Program-made: the position numbers and the translations under genes
Notes under the pieces: model-generated
What the model was told of the DNA's origin: nothing
What the model saw: only the letters and a program-made list of their open reading frames with translations
Databases searched by the model: none
Part shown: positions 17,297 through 25,683 of the stretch, in pieces
Layout: each line of letters opens with the position of its first letter
Numbering within the stretch: position 1 is the stretch's first letter
Origin: JASUTC01 sp035447925
Lineage (GTDB): Bacteria > Thermotogota > Thermotogae > MWEM01
Direction: 5' to 3'
NCBI GenBank assembly: GCA_035447925.1
Contig: DAOTHY010000011.1
Span: forward strand, 1 to 44,040
Length of the DNA: 44,040 bases

Positions 17297-18193
17297 ATGC
17301 TGACACTGCCAGAAAAAGGGGTTTACCTTTCCAGCTATCATGCAGGGGGATTACAGCAGATAGCGGATAAAATAAAGAAGAATTTAAAAGAGTGCAGGCT
17401 ATGTCCAAGAGCTTGTTGTGTGAATCGTGAAACGACAACAGGGGCCTGTCAACAGACAAACATGGCAAGACTTACCAATGCGGTTGTTCATACGGGTGAA
17501 GAACCACCTCTGATAACAGGCAGCGGTGCAGGTGCTGTTTTTTTTTCGGGCTGTTCTATGAAGTGTCTTTACTGTCAAAATTTCGCATTCAGTCAAAAAA
17601 ACAACGGAAAATACTATTCTGTTGAAGCACTGGGAGATTTATTTTTGAGTTTGCAGGAAAAAGGATGCTCGAATTTGGATCTGGTGACTCCTTCCCCTCA
17701 CTTGATCAGTATTGTTGAAGCATTGATCTATGCGATCGAAAAGGGATTGACGATACCGGTTGTTTACAATACCAGCGGCTATGAATGTGTTGAAATTCTT
17801 CGGCTGATGGAAGGGATAGTGGATGTTTATTTGGCGGATATTCGCTATACGGATGATGAAGTTGGTTTAAAATACTCTGGCGTGCCTGATTATTGGACCT
17901 GCACCCAAAGGGCAATCAGAGAGATGTACCGCCAGAAAGGGTCTGCCGGTTTGATAGTACGGCATTTGGTACTTCCGAATGAACTATCGGGGACACAAGA
18001 AGCCATGGCTTTCATAGCAGAAGAATTATCTCCTTCGGTCAGCATTTCCCTCATGTCACAATATTTTCCGGTACATCTCGCAGGTGAATATGAGACAATC
18101 AACCGGAAGATAACCCGTGAAGAATATGCAAAGGCTATCTCAATAATGGACAAATACGGTTTATTCAACGGTTGGACACAAGCACTTGATTGA
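17297..18193 (+). CDS. Radical-SAM protein, PflA-like (COG1313 type)
   Basis: Iron-sulfur enzyme related to pyruvate formate-lyase activating enzymes. The [4Fe-4S] radical-SAM motif is FFSGCSMKCLYCQNF (C-x3-C-x2-C). An N-terminal CRLCPRACCVNRETTTGACQ cysteine cluster is the mark of the COG1313 subgroup and may hold a second cluster. NLDLVTPSPHL and PVVYNTSGYE match the barrel strands. At 298 aa it is full length. AGAGGAGG lies ahead of the ATG. No glycyl-radical enzyme is nearby, so the target is unknown. Transcription likely starts after the OsmC terminator. Confidence 0.9.
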   Translation: MLTLPEKGVYLSSYHAGGLQQIADKIKKNLKECRLCPRACCVNRETTTGACQQTNMARLTNAVVHTGEEPPLITGSGAGAVFFSGCSMKCLYCQNFAFSQKNNGKYYSVEALGDLFLSLQEKGCSNLDLVTPSPHLISIVEALIYAIEKGLTIPVVYNTSGYECVEILRLMEGIVDVYLADIRYTDDEVGLKYSGVPDYWTCTQRAIREMYRQKGSAGLIVRHLVLPNELSGTQEAMAFIAEELSPSVSISLMSQYFPVHLAGEYETINRKITREEYAKAISIMDKYGLFNGWTQALD

Positions 18194-18220
18194 GAAAAAA
18201 ACCAATAATGATGATATAAT
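18190..18220 (+). promoter_or_regulatory. Promoter of the response regulator-trk operon
   Basis: TGATATAAT (18212-18220) is an extended -10 with perfect TATAAT. TTGAGA at 18190-18195 lies 19 nt upstream, a long spacer that the extended -10 could compensate for. It is 34 nt before the response-regulator ATG. Confidence 0.6.
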
Positions 18221-18254
18221 CAATATTGAATTTTGTTTTTTTAGGAGCTGGGAG

Positions 18255-18923
18255 ATGCCTGTTTTTTTAATTGTTGATGATGAGTTGCATATACGCAATA
18301 TGATTAAAAAGGCCATTGAAGAATTGGAGTATCAATATGATACGGTTGCAAATGGCGAAGAAGCTTTAAAAGCGTTATTTGAAACAAAATACGATGGAGT
18401 CTTTACTGATTTAAAAATGCCGGGTATGGACGGGTTTGATTTACTAGATGCCATGAACGAAGAGGCGATGAATATTCCCACAGTTGTTGTGTCCGCTTAT
18501 ACGGAAGCGGAGAACATCATCAAGTGCTTTCAAAAAGGGATCATGGATTTCATCACAAAACCCTTTACGCCAGAAGAAATTAAAAAAGCAGCGAAGGATA
18601 TGCTGAAAAAAAAGATTGATATCAAAGAAACGGCCCAGTATATCAAAGGACTCATCAAGCAAAATGTCTTAGTTGAAGCGGAAAAATACCTTTCCATGCT
18701 TTTTGCGTCCTATCCTTCATCTTCAATCCCCCATTATCTCATGGGGATGAAGTGCCTGAAAGAGGGAAGCGAACTCAAGGCTTTAAAGCATTTAAAGGCT
18801 TCGGTTGCACTTGACGAAAGTTATGAGCCGGCGAAAAAAATGATCGAAGACATTCTGACCAATCAAGAGAAGGTTGATGATCAACTTAAAAATGAGGAAG
18901 CAGAGAATGGCGAAAAAGAGTAA
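18255..18923 (+). CDS. Response regulator with TPR-like output
   Basis: Phosphorylation-controlled signalling protein without a DNA-binding domain. The receiver domain has the acidic pair D8-D9, the phosphoacceptor D52 in FTDLKMPGMDG, S80 in VVSAYTE and K102 in ITKPF, all in place. The remaining 100 residues look like a short TPR-type helical output (YLSMLFASYP, HYLMGMKCLKEG, LKALKHLKASVALD), suggesting protein-protein contact. ATG 18255 has AGGAG upstream; the open frame extends 23 codons upstream, but that part covers the promoter. The trkA-like gene starts inside its 3' end (17 bp overlap). No histidine kinase is in the window. Confidence 0.9.
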   Translation: MPVFLIVDDELHIRNMIKKAIEELEYQYDTVANGEEALKALFETKYDGVFTDLKMPGMDGFDLLDAMNEEAMNIPTVVVSAYTEAENIIKCFQKGIMDFITKPFTPEEIKKAAKDMLKKKIDIKETAQYIKGLIKQNVLVEAEKYLSMLFASYPSSSIPHYLMGMKCLKEGSELKALKHLKASVALDESYEPAKKMIEDILTNQEKVDDQLKNEEAENGEKE

Positions 18924-19341
18924 TTTGTACATCATCATCATTGGATGCGGGAGATTAGGTTCCAAGATTGCAGCCAATTTGTCCAATAAAGGGCATAGTG
19001 TTGTCGTATTGGATAAAAATGAATCCAGCTTTCAACATTTAACGCAGGAATTTACCGGATTTAGCATAGCGGGAAATGCGACAGAAATAGAGTCACTGAA
19101 AAAGGCCAAAATAGATAAAGCGGATATGGTATTGGCGTTAACCAATAACGACAATATCAATTATATGGTTTCTCAGGTGGCGAAGGAAGTTTACCAAACA
19201 CCCCATGTCATTGCCAGGATATACAATCCGGACAATGTGGAATTGTTTAAACAGATTAATGTACAGGTCATTATTCCCATGTTATTGGCTGAGATCATGT
19301 TTAATGAAACCTTTGAAGAACTGTTGGGGGAAGATGCATGA
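18907..19341 (+). CDS. TrkA-N (RCK) potassium channel regulator, short form
   Basis: Cytoplasmic NAD-binding regulator of TrkH-type K+ uptake. The Rossmann motif IIIIGCGRLGSKIA is intact, followed by VVVLDKNESS and a strand-helix pattern ending in MADMVLALTNNDN-like RCK sequence (KADMVLALTNND). At 144 aa it holds only the TrkA-N domain and lacks the TrkA-C ligand domain. ATG 18907 is used, with GAGG about 8 nt upstream, inside the end of the response-regulator gene. It overlaps the following trkA-like gene by ATGA, so regulator, both TrkA proteins and TrkH are tightly coupled. Split TrkA pairs are known in Thermotoga. Confidence 0.92.
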   Translation: MAKKSNLYIIIIGCGRLGSKIAANLSNKGHSVVVLDKNESSFQHLTQEFTGFSIAGNATEIESLKKAKIDKADMVLALTNNDNINYMVSQVAKEVYQTPHVIARIYNPDNVELFKQINVQVIIPMLLAEIMFNETFEELLGEDA

Positions 19342-19997
19342 AAATCATACTTGCCGGTGGTAGAAGGATTACCTATAATTTGGCTAAGATGCTCATATCA
19401 AAAGGGTCGAATGTCGTCATCATCAACAAGGACAAACCGTTTTGCGAAGAGTTAGCCCGAGATATTAAAGCGTTGATCATCAATGGTGATGCCAGTAAGA
19501 TCGAGATTTTGCAGCGGGCCGAGATATTTGAAAATGATATTATGCTGGCTTTAACACCCCAGGATGAGGACAATCTCATCATATCCCAGCTGTGTATAAG
19601 AGTATTAAATGTAATGAACGTGTACACCCTTGTTAACGATCCGGAGAACGTGGAAGTTTTCAATCAGTTGGGGATAAAAAATGTGATTAGTATGACCGAA
19701 ATGCTTTCAGGCTTAATTGAGCAACGGGTTTCTTCCAGACTGACCAATATCATGTCATTTGAGAAAGGCAAGGGGTTGGTTCTGCAATTAACCGTTGAAG
19801 AGGATTTTCCGGCCAACGGCATTATGCTCAAAGATTTAGGCTTACCAAAAGGAGCCATTATTGGAGCAATCACCAGAGACGAGGAATTGATAGTCCCTCA
19901 TGGTGAAACGGTTTTAGAGACAGGGGATCGTCTGGCGATTATGTGCAAGCCATCTGTTCAAACGAAAACGGTTAAGATTATAGCGGGGAAAGATTAA
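19338..19997 (+). CDS. TrkA-N/TrkA-C potassium uptake regulator with degenerate glycine motif
   Basis: Second RCK protein of the potassium system, 219 aa. The N-terminal fold begins IILAGGRRITYNLAKML, where the usual G-x-G-x-x-G is disrupted (AGGRRI), so NAD binding may be weakened. The strand pattern otherwise follows the family (NVVIINKDKPFCEELA, MLALTPQDEDN). The C-terminal part is a TrkA-C domain (LPKGAIIGAITRDEELIVPHGETVLETGDRLAI), which the upstream partner lacks. It has its own GGGGGAAG Shine-Dalgarno before the ATG and starts within the previous stop (ATGA). The two proteins are therefore probably complementary halves of one gating ring. Confidence 0.93.
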   Translation: MKIILAGGRRITYNLAKMLISKGSNVVIINKDKPFCEELARDIKALIINGDASKIEILQRAEIFENDIMLALTPQDEDNLIISQLCIRVLNVMNVYTLVNDPENVEVFNQLGIKNVISMTEMLSGLIEQRVSSRLTNIMSFEKGKGLVLQLTVEEDFPANGIMLKDLGLPKGAIIGAITRDEELIVPHGETVLETGDRLAIMCKPSVQTKTVKIIAGKD

Positions 19998-19998
19998 A

Positions 19999-21483
19999 GT
20001 GGCATATAAGAGCTACCTGCGAAGCCAGTACCGGATGATCTTGGGAAGTTTGGGCTGGATGTTTATGAGTTTTGCCTTGATTTTGCTGCTACCGGTTCTT
20101 TTTTGCTTATTTTATCCAGAAGAATTTCCGAATGCCATTTACTTTGTCGAATCGGCAGCCATTTCTTTTATCCTGGGATACACCCTTTGGTTTTTCTTTG
20201 GAAAGGGGTCGCAACGAAATCAATTAACGATTCATGAAGGTGCCATCATCATTTTTTTTGTCTGGCTGGGCTCCGTCTTTTTTTCAGCCCTCCCGTTTGT
20301 ATTTTCCAACATGTTGAATCTTTCTCATGCCATTTTTGAAAGCACCAGCGGATGGACGACTACCGGTTTAACACTTGTTAATGAGGATAATATTTCGAAA
20401 CTGTTCTTGGTATGGAGAAGTCTGATGCAATATTTCGGTGGTGCAGGGTTTGCTATCATTATGCTTTCTTCTATCGGGGGTGGTGTTAGTTCGGGGGTCT
20501 ATACTGCTGAAGGGCGCATAGACAATCTGCAGCCGCATATCAAAAAATCTGCGAAAATTATCCTCCTGATCTATTTCTCATATGCTGTTGCCGGTATCGT
20601 ATCATATATCCTGGCAGGTATGCATCCTTTCGATGCTTTTAACCATGCTCTTACGGCATTGGCGACGGGAGGATTTTCTACAAGCCATGCCAGCATCGGC
20701 GGATTCGACAGCGTTCCTGTTGAAATGATTACAATCGTTTTGATGACACTGGGTACAACCGGGTTTGGTATCCATTATTTACTGTGGTCCGGTGATTTTC
20801 GACAATTAAAGAGAAATGTCGAACCTTGGACGTATTTATTTATCCTCATTTTATTTATTCCTTTGATCATCGGAGGGATTTTCGGCACAATTTACACCAA
20901 TTTGAGTGAATCCGTCAGGCATGGTGTGTTTCAGGCAGTTTCAGCGTTGACCGGAACCGGTTTTGCTACGGCAGATTTACAGCTTTGGGGGCATTTCCCC
21001 CTTTTCATGCTGACGCTGTTGATGATTTTTGGTGGAATGATGGATTCTACTTCAGGTGGGTTGAAGCTGTTTAGAATATATGTGGTGTTCAAGGCCATTT
21101 GGATTGAAATAGAAAAATTCTTTCTACCCAAAGGAACGGTGAAATACGCTTCAGCTTGTAAAGGAAACATCGAATTCAAAATCGATAGCGCATTATTAAA
21201 GAGTATCCTCATCTTCACCACGTTGTATATGTTAAATTTTGTCATAGGTGTCGGCGTTTTGGTTGCGCATGGAAACCCCTTCATGGCCTCGGCTTTCGAG
21301 TATGCCTCTGCATTATCAACGGTGGGTCTTTCTTTAGGGATTACCAGCACATCTGCTCCAATGGCGGTTATTTGGACCGAAACCGTGGGGATGTTTTTAG
21401 GGCGTTTGGAATTTATCGTCATATTATATGCCATTGCGAAATTGGCAAGAGATTTCAAACAATTTTTGCAGTCAAACACCTGA
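19999..21483 (+). CDS. trkH: TrkH/KtrB-type potassium transporter membrane subunit
   Basis: Pore-forming subunit of K+ uptake. Four selectivity-filter repeats are visible: STSGWTTTGLTLV, ALATGGFSTSHA, ALTGTGFATADL and ALSTVGLSLGI. Hydrophobic segments typical of a four-fold M1-P-M2 layout surround each. At 494 aa it is full length. It starts with GTG one base after the TrkA stop, so translation is coupled to the two regulators. I use trkH because the length and MRYSAAF-like N-terminus fit TrkH better than KtrB, but that choice is soft. Confidence 0.95.
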   Translation: MAYKSYLRSQYRMILGSLGWMFMSFALILLLPVLFCLFYPEEFPNAIYFVESAAISFILGYTLWFFFGKGSQRNQLTIHEGAIIIFFVWLGSVFFSALPFVFSNMLNLSHAIFESTSGWTTTGLTLVNEDNISKLFLVWRSLMQYFGGAGFAIIMLSSIGGGVSSGVYTAEGRIDNLQPHIKKSAKIILLIYFSYAVAGIVSYILAGMHPFDAFNHALTALATGGFSTSHASIGGFDSVPVEMITIVLMTLGTTGFGIHYLLWSGDFRQLKRNVEPWTYLFILILFIPLIIGGIFGTIYTNLSESVRHGVFQAVSALTGTGFATADLQLWGHFPLFMLTLLMIFGGMMDSTSGGLKLFRIYVVFKAIWIEIEKFFLPKGTVKYASACKGNIEFKIDSALLKSILIFTTLYMLNFVIGVGVLVAHGNPFMASAFEYASALSTVGLSLGITSTSAPMAVIWTETVGMFLGRLEFIVILYAIAKLARDFKQFLQSNT

Positions 21484-21508
21484 TACGAGGGAAAATTGAT
21501 CAAGAAAG

Positions 21509-21517
21509 TGATATAAT
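21509..21517 (+). promoter_or_regulatory. Extended -10 promoter element upstream of the orphan gene
   Basis: TGATATAAT, identical to the elements at 13837, 18212 and 27899, lies 41 nt before the ATG at 21558 and 26 nt after the trkH stop. No -35 is recognised. Confidence 0.55.
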
Positions 21518-21557
21518 GGTTTCATAAGAACAAACAGTGAAATCGGGAGGATACCAA

Positions 21558-22100
21558 ATGGTTAGTGCAGCTGCTCAAACGGTTGCTTTTCCTTATAAGC
21601 GCTCTGATTACGATAAACGCATACAGGATACCCTCTTGACTCTTTTGTTGAGAAGAATTAATGAGGCGAAGGATTCATCCTCTCTTTTGCTAAAATATCA
21701 ACAATTTCGTGAATCAATCAGCGAAAATAAATACCATTCAATCAATCAACTCATCGACCATTTTAATAGAGAGTTGTCAAAAACAGCCATTTCAGCTAAA
21801 GATCATGTGACTTCTAGAAACAAATTGTCGTCAGGTAAAAAAAACAGTTATGTTAACAGCGTTCATTTCAAGCGATTGTTTCCAAAGGCCGATATCCTGT
21901 TTGAAGAAAATGAATACGGTTTGGCAGCGAGAGAAATCTTGAGAGAAAATATAAACGGTGAACGCAAGACGAATATGGCTTTTTTACCCACCTCAACATT
22001 TTTTAAAAAACAGTCTTATTTTAACGGAATCCTGTTGGAAACCTATTCCGACGATGCGTTTGACGGGTTGAAAGGGATTAAACTGGATTTTTATTATTAA
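21558..22100 (+). CDS. Hypothetical soluble protein
   Basis: Not recognised. The ATG at 21558 has a strong GGGAGG Shine-Dalgarno and its own extended -10 upstream, and the codon use looks like its neighbours, so it is probably real. The 180-aa product has no signal or membrane helix. It is helical and charged in the first half (RIQDTLLTLLLRRINEAKD). It then has a basic, serine/lysine-rich middle (SRNKLSSGKKNSY) and a second half with a short leucine/glutamate helix (YGLAAREILREN). The end (LKGIKLDFYY) is aromatic. No catalytic motif. It stands alone between trkH and the rluA-type gene. Confidence 0.75.
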   Translation: MVSAAAQTVAFPYKRSDYDKRIQDTLLTLLLRRINEAKDSSSLLLKYQQFRESISENKYHSINQLIDHFNRELSKTAISAKDHVTSRNKLSSGKKNSYVNSVHFKRLFPKADILFEENEYGLAAREILRENINGERKTNMAFLPTSTFFKKQSYFNGILLETYSDDAFDGLKGIKLDFYY

Positions 22101-22365
22101 TAAACTCAAGTGTTGCGTGAATATAACCAAGTATTTTTTACAACCCGGATTTTCAAATTTACTGTTCAGATCTTATGAAGTGGAGAGGGTTTGGGGTCTG
22201 GGTTAATGAAAAAAATCAAACAAACATAGACGTGATTGAGTTTTTCCTGGCCTTAAACCCCAGAACCTTGATTAAAAATCGTACAGTTTTGAATAAGAAT
22301 TGCCGTTTATCGAGCAGTTTTAATGACTCACAATTTGAGTTGTTTACAATAGAAGGGAGAGGCTA
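22101..22365 (+). other. 265-bp intergenic region with no convincing gene
   Basis: No terminator with a T-run is seen after the orphan gene. TCTGGGTT (near 22196) can pair with AACCCCAGA (near 22256) with one bulge. ACTCA/TGAGT around a five-base loop (22327-22341) makes a second weak hairpin just before TTTACAATAG. A weak leader structure is possible, but nothing here can be assigned. Confidence 0.3.
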
Positions 22366-23295
22366 TTGGAACGGATTGTTAAAGTAACAGAAGAAACCTA
22401 TTTCAACAGATTGGATAAGTTTTTAAGAAAATCGTTTGAGGAATTGAAAATGGCCTCCCTTTATAAAATGATTAGAAAAGGTGATGTAAAGCTCAATGGG
22501 AAGCGAATAAAAGATCCTTCAGCGTCGATTGTGGTGGGGGATGAGGTGAGCGTTTGGCTTCCGGGTGAGAAAACTACCAAAGTGTTTATTCAACGCAAGC
22601 CATCAGGGAAAAGAGAACTCAAAGCCATTCCGATGGACTTAGATATCATAATGGAAGATTCAGATCTGTTGGTGATCAACAAAGAAGCCGGTATTTCAGT
22701 CCATCCTGGAACGGGCGAAGAAACCCGGGCCACTTTGATCGAAGGACTGATGTATTACGCCCGGCAAAGGCGATTTGAACCATATCTGGTTCACAGATTA
22801 GACAGAAACACCTCCGGTGTATTACTGATCTCGAAAAAAAGGCCATTAGCCCGCAGCTTATCCCATTTGATTGCAAAGAAGGATGTTTATAAAGAATACA
22901 CCGTTTTGTTTGTTGGCAAAGCAGATCATGATTTTATTTGTGAGCTTCCTATTGAAGAAAAACCGGCTCTCTCAAGGATCCATCCTTTACGTACGTTTGT
23001 TCTTGAGGATGAACCCGTACAGTGGCTGACACTCGCAAGTGTTGTGATCGAGACCGGAAGAAAGCATCAAATACGCAGGCATCTGGCCCAATCAGGATAC
23101 CCGGTGGCTGGAGACGATAAATACGGAAACAGGGACATCAACCATCGATTAAGACCCTTGGGTTTGAAAAGGCAGTTTTTACACTGCAGCAAGATGTCTT
23201 TTTACGATAGGGAAAAGAAAAAAGCCTATGAATTCAAAGCGGATTTGAAACAGGATTTGAGTGATTTTTTAAAAAAATTAAAGGAGGTCGATTAA
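22366..23295 (+). CDS. RluA/RluC-family 23S rRNA (or tRNA) pseudouridine synthase
   Basis: Isomerises uridine to pseudouridine. An N-terminal S4 RNA-binding domain (RLDKFLRKSFEELKMASLYKMIRKGDVKLNG) is followed by the synthase domain. The catalytic Asp is D146 in HRLDRNTSGVLLISK, the RluA-family signature, and IETGRKHQIRRHLA is the second conserved motif. The 309-aa length is normal. Start is TTG at 22366 with GGGAGAGG upstream. It is the first of a run of six closely packed plus-strand genes ending at the terminator at 26275. Which uridine is modified cannot be told. Confidence 0.93.
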   Translation: MERIVKVTEETYFNRLDKFLRKSFEELKMASLYKMIRKGDVKLNGKRIKDPSASIVVGDEVSVWLPGEKTTKVFIQRKPSGKRELKAIPMDLDIIMEDSDLLVINKEAGISVHPGTGEETRATLIEGLMYYARQRRFEPYLVHRLDRNTSGVLLISKKRPLARSLSHLIAKKDVYKEYTVLFVGKADHDFICELPIEEKPALSRIHPLRTFVLEDEPVQWLTLASVVIETGRKHQIRRHLAQSGYPVAGDDKYGNRDINHRLRPLGLKRQFLHCSKMSFYDREKKKAYEFKADLKQDLSDFLKKLKEVD

Positions 23296-23298
23296 CCT

Positions 23299-23817
23299 GT
23301 GGATAAGGGGATTTTTCTCTCAAAAATTGAGTACATGATGAAAAAACTCATCGATGGGCAAGTCATTTTGACTGCGATTGATGAAGACAAGGGGGCAACC
23401 GGCATGACGGTGGCTTGGGGTTTTTTTGGCAACATGTGGAACGAGCCCTTTTTCATCGCTGCAGTCAGGCCTTACCGATACACCATCCATGCCATTCATG
23501 ATGCCGGTACGTTCAGTGTAAATTTCTTCGATGATGGGTATCAGGATGCCTTAAATTATTTCGGGTCCGTTTCCGGATACAATGAAGACAAATTTGCCAA
23601 AGGCCTTATTCATTATTCTGTCACGAAAGACCGATATGCCGTCATCGATGAGGCAAAAATCGTTCTCAACTGCCGTATCATCACCACCAATCAAATCGAG
23701 GCCTTTCATTTGGATAGCGCCTATATCCGCAAGCATTATCAACAGGATAACGGTTATCATGCCATGATTTACGGTCGAGTAGATGAAATGATGATCAGGG
23801 ACCATTTAAAGGTCTAA
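23299..23817 (+). CDS. Flavin reductase-like FMN-binding split-barrel protein
   Basis: Probable flavoprotein related to the flavin reductase/FMN-binding family; acts on flavin or an unknown substrate using NAD(P)H. The family features are the early MTVAWGFFGNMWNEPFF strand pair, AVRPYRYTIHAIHDAGTFSVNFF and the later NCRIITTNQIEAFHLDSAYI. The 172-aa length is that of the compact branch. GTG 23299 is preceded by an AAAGGAGGT site within the end of the upstream gene, spacing about 10 nt. It lies 3 bp after the pseudouridine synthase and 7 bp before the GNAT gene, so it is in the same operon. Confidence 0.85.
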   Translation: MDKGIFLSKIEYMMKKLIDGQVILTAIDEDKGATGMTVAWGFFGNMWNEPFFIAAVRPYRYTIHAIHDAGTFSVNFFDDGYQDALNYFGSVSGYNEDKFAKGLIHYSVTKDRYAVIDEAKIVLNCRIITTNQIEAFHLDSAYIRKHYQQDNGYHAMIYGRVDEMMIRDHLKV

Positions 23818-23824
23818 GGCTTCC

Positions 23825-24382
23825 ATGCAAAGAGATGAACCGTTTATTGTCAGAGAGGCTGAACAAGCCGATGCAAAAGCCATTATTGAGTACATCAAGG
23901 ATAATCAGGATCATTATCGTTACATGATTTCAAGAACGGCAGAGATGAATTTGGATATAGCCCATGAGAAACAGATGATCCGACTTCATGCGGAACGTGA
24001 AAACTGTGTGTTCTTGGTTGCGGTGCAAAACAAAAAGGTTGTAGGAATTCTGAATTTTGTCGGAGGAACGAGAGCCAGAGACAAACACGATGGCGAGTTT
24101 GGTTTATCCGTTCACAAAGATTATTTTGGCCGGGGAATCGGTTCGAAACTGGTTGAAAATCTCATGCGATGGGGAGAAAAAAACAAAGTAATAAGAAGGA
24201 TGACGCTTTTTGTGATGCATTCCAATCAACGGGCAATCCGATTGTATGAACGGTACGGATTTCAGGTGGAAGGGGTCAGAAAAGAAGCGGTGCGATTTGA
24301 GGATGGAAGAATACAGGATTTGGTGATGATGGGGATAATGAAAGAAGAAGGAAGTGATGAATGGATAGGCGTCAGGCTATAG
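23825..24382 (+). CDS. GNAT-family N-acetyltransferase
   Basis: Transfers an acetyl group from acetyl-CoA to an amine. The acetyl-CoA motif A is FGRGIGSKLVENLMRWG with the R/Q-x-x-G-x-G/A signature, after GEFGLSVHKDYFG. The C-terminal NQRAIRLYERYGFQVEGVRKEA is motif B as in RimJ/RimL-like and spermidine acetyltransferase-like enzymes. The 185-aa length is normal. The acceptor is unknown. It ends inside the start of rsgA (22 bp overlap). Confidence 0.9.
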   Translation: MQRDEPFIVREAEQADAKAIIEYIKDNQDHYRYMISRTAEMNLDIAHEKQMIRLHAERENCVFLVAVQNKKVVGILNFVGGTRARDKHDGEFGLSVHKDYFGRGIGSKLVENLMRWGEKNKVIRRMTLFVMHSNQRAIRLYERYGFQVEGVRKEAVRFEDGRIQDLVMMGIMKEEGSDEWIGVRL

Positions 24383-25242
24383 TCGTTCGGTTTCATTCAA
24401 ATATGCTGGATGTGATCGATACCTTGAGCAGAAAAAGATATACGTGCACTTTACGAGGAAAATTCAAACAGCAGGGAATCAGACCTATTGTGGGCGATAT
24501 CGTTGAATATATCGGATTTGACGATATGAAGGGGAGAATAGAGAATATTCTGCCCAGAAAAAATGAGCTGAATCGACCAAGGATTGCGAATATCGATCAA
24601 GTAATCCTCGTCTTAACCATATCACACCCCCCTATCTCGCTTATCACTTTGGACAAGTTTTTGATTATGGCAGAATTACAGGAAATTGAAAGTGTTCTTG
24701 TTTTTAACAAACTGGATTTACTGGATTCAAAAGCAAAAATCAATCAGGACAAATTGATGGCTTATTATTCAAAATACCATACCTGCATTCAGACCAGTGC
24801 GAAAACAGCTCAAGGCATAGACCTCTTAAAGCGAGTGTTTAACGGAAAGATCTCCACCATGGCCGGTATGTCGGGCGTGGGAAAAAGCAGTTTATTAAAC
24901 GCCATCGAACCGGGGTTGAAATTAAGGGAAGGTGATCTGTCCCAGCAGCTGGTAAGGGGAAAACATACCACTACCTACACGGAGTTACTGGGTATAGGTG
25001 AAACAGGTTTGATTGCAGACACACCGGGATTTGCCTTTCTCGATTTAAAAGATTTTGACAGTGAGAATATCCGATTTTTAATGCCGGATTTAATTGATTA
25101 TTCTTCAATGTGTTCCTTTGAAAATTGCTCCCATATCGCTGAACCCGGTTGCGCAGTGAAAGAAGCCGTTGAGGAAGGCAAGATTCTAATGAGCAGGTAT
25201 GAGAATTATCTCAAGATTTTGGATGAAATTGACAATCAATGA
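24361..25242 (+). CDS. rsgA: Ribosome small subunit-dependent GTPase RsgA (YjeQ/EngC)
   Basis: Circularly permuted GTPase that helps mature the 30S subunit. Domain order is an OB-fold N-terminus (GKFKQQGIRPIVGDIVEYIGF), then G4 NKLD at residues 116-119, G1 GMSGVGKSS at 169-177 and G3 DTPG, so the order G4-G1-G3 confirms the permutation. The C-terminal zinc knuckle CSFENCSHIAEPGC has the C-x4-C-x-H-x5-C ligands. At 293 aa it is complete. It overlaps the GNAT gene upstream and is followed by the lipoprotein gene after 31 bp. Confidence 0.97.
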   Translation: MDRRQAIVVRFHSNMLDVIDTLSRKRYTCTLRGKFKQQGIRPIVGDIVEYIGFDDMKGRIENILPRKNELNRPRIANIDQVILVLTISHPPISLITLDKFLIMAELQEIESVLVFNKLDLLDSKAKINQDKLMAYYSKYHTCIQTSAKTAQGIDLLKRVFNGKISTMAGMSGVGKSSLLNAIEPGLKLREGDLSQQLVRGKHTTTYTELLGIGETGLIADTPGFAFLDLKDFDSENIRFLMPDLIDYSSMCSFENCSHIAEPGCAVKEAVEEGKILMSRYENYLKILDEIDNQ

Positions 25243-25273
25243 GGTTAATCTTAATGAGAAGGGAGTGGTTGTT

Positions 25274-25666
25274 ATGAAAAAGGCATTGTTGACAATTTTG
25301 TTGGTCAGTGTCATTGTTTTTGTGTCCATCAGTTTTATGGCGGCAAGTTGTGTTGTTTCACCAGGGCCGGGGCCCGGTTTATACACGATAACCGTTACGA
25401 ACCAGTCTGGTGTTCAGTTACTTCTTGAGATTCACGATGATCTTATTTTTGATTGGATCGTCAGACAAACCACAGTCGGCAGTTGGTGGAATGCAACTAA
25501 TTCAATATCTGGTGAACCGGGCTATTATCTGAGGGTGAAAAACATGAGCAATGGTTTGTATTTGCAGTTTCCCTCAGGACATAGTTGGTGGTATATTTCC
25601 GGATCGCAATCATTTACAGTAGAAGCCGGCGGTGGCGGTGGCGGTTGGGTCACTGAAGGACGATAA
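25274..25666 (+). CDS. Putative secreted lipoprotein, unknown function
   Basis: A GGGAGTGG site sits ahead of the ATG at 25274; the open frame extends 25 codons upstream into rsgA but without a ribosome site. The 130-aa product begins MKKALLTILLVSVIVFVSISF, a strong signal sequence, then AAS-Cys26, a near lipobox (position -3 is Ala rather than Leu). After the Cys comes a Pro-Gly spacer (SPGPGPG), then a beta-rich part with several Trp residues (FDWIVRQ, SWWNAT, HSWWYI), and it ends in a glycine-rich tail. No family is recognised. It is probably co-transcribed with the next secreted protein, 17 bp downstream. Confidence 0.7.
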   Translation: MKKALLTILLVSVIVFVSISFMAASCVVSPGPGPGLYTITVTNQSGVQLLLEIHDDLIFDWIVRQTTVGSWWNATNSISGEPGYYLRVKNMSNGLYLQFPSGHSWWYISGSQSFTVEAGGGGGGWVTEGR

Positions 25667-25683
25667 AGAAAGTGGGTGATACC

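Noticed and set aside
18907..19997. Frameshift splitting a single TrkA into two genes
   Set aside because: Each part has its own Shine-Dalgarno and a complete domain set, and split TrkA pairs are known in Thermotoga.
22175..22387. 70-codon plus-strand open frame in the gap before the pseudouridine synthase
   Set aside because: No Shine-Dalgarno before its ATG, and it runs out of frame into the next gene's start region.
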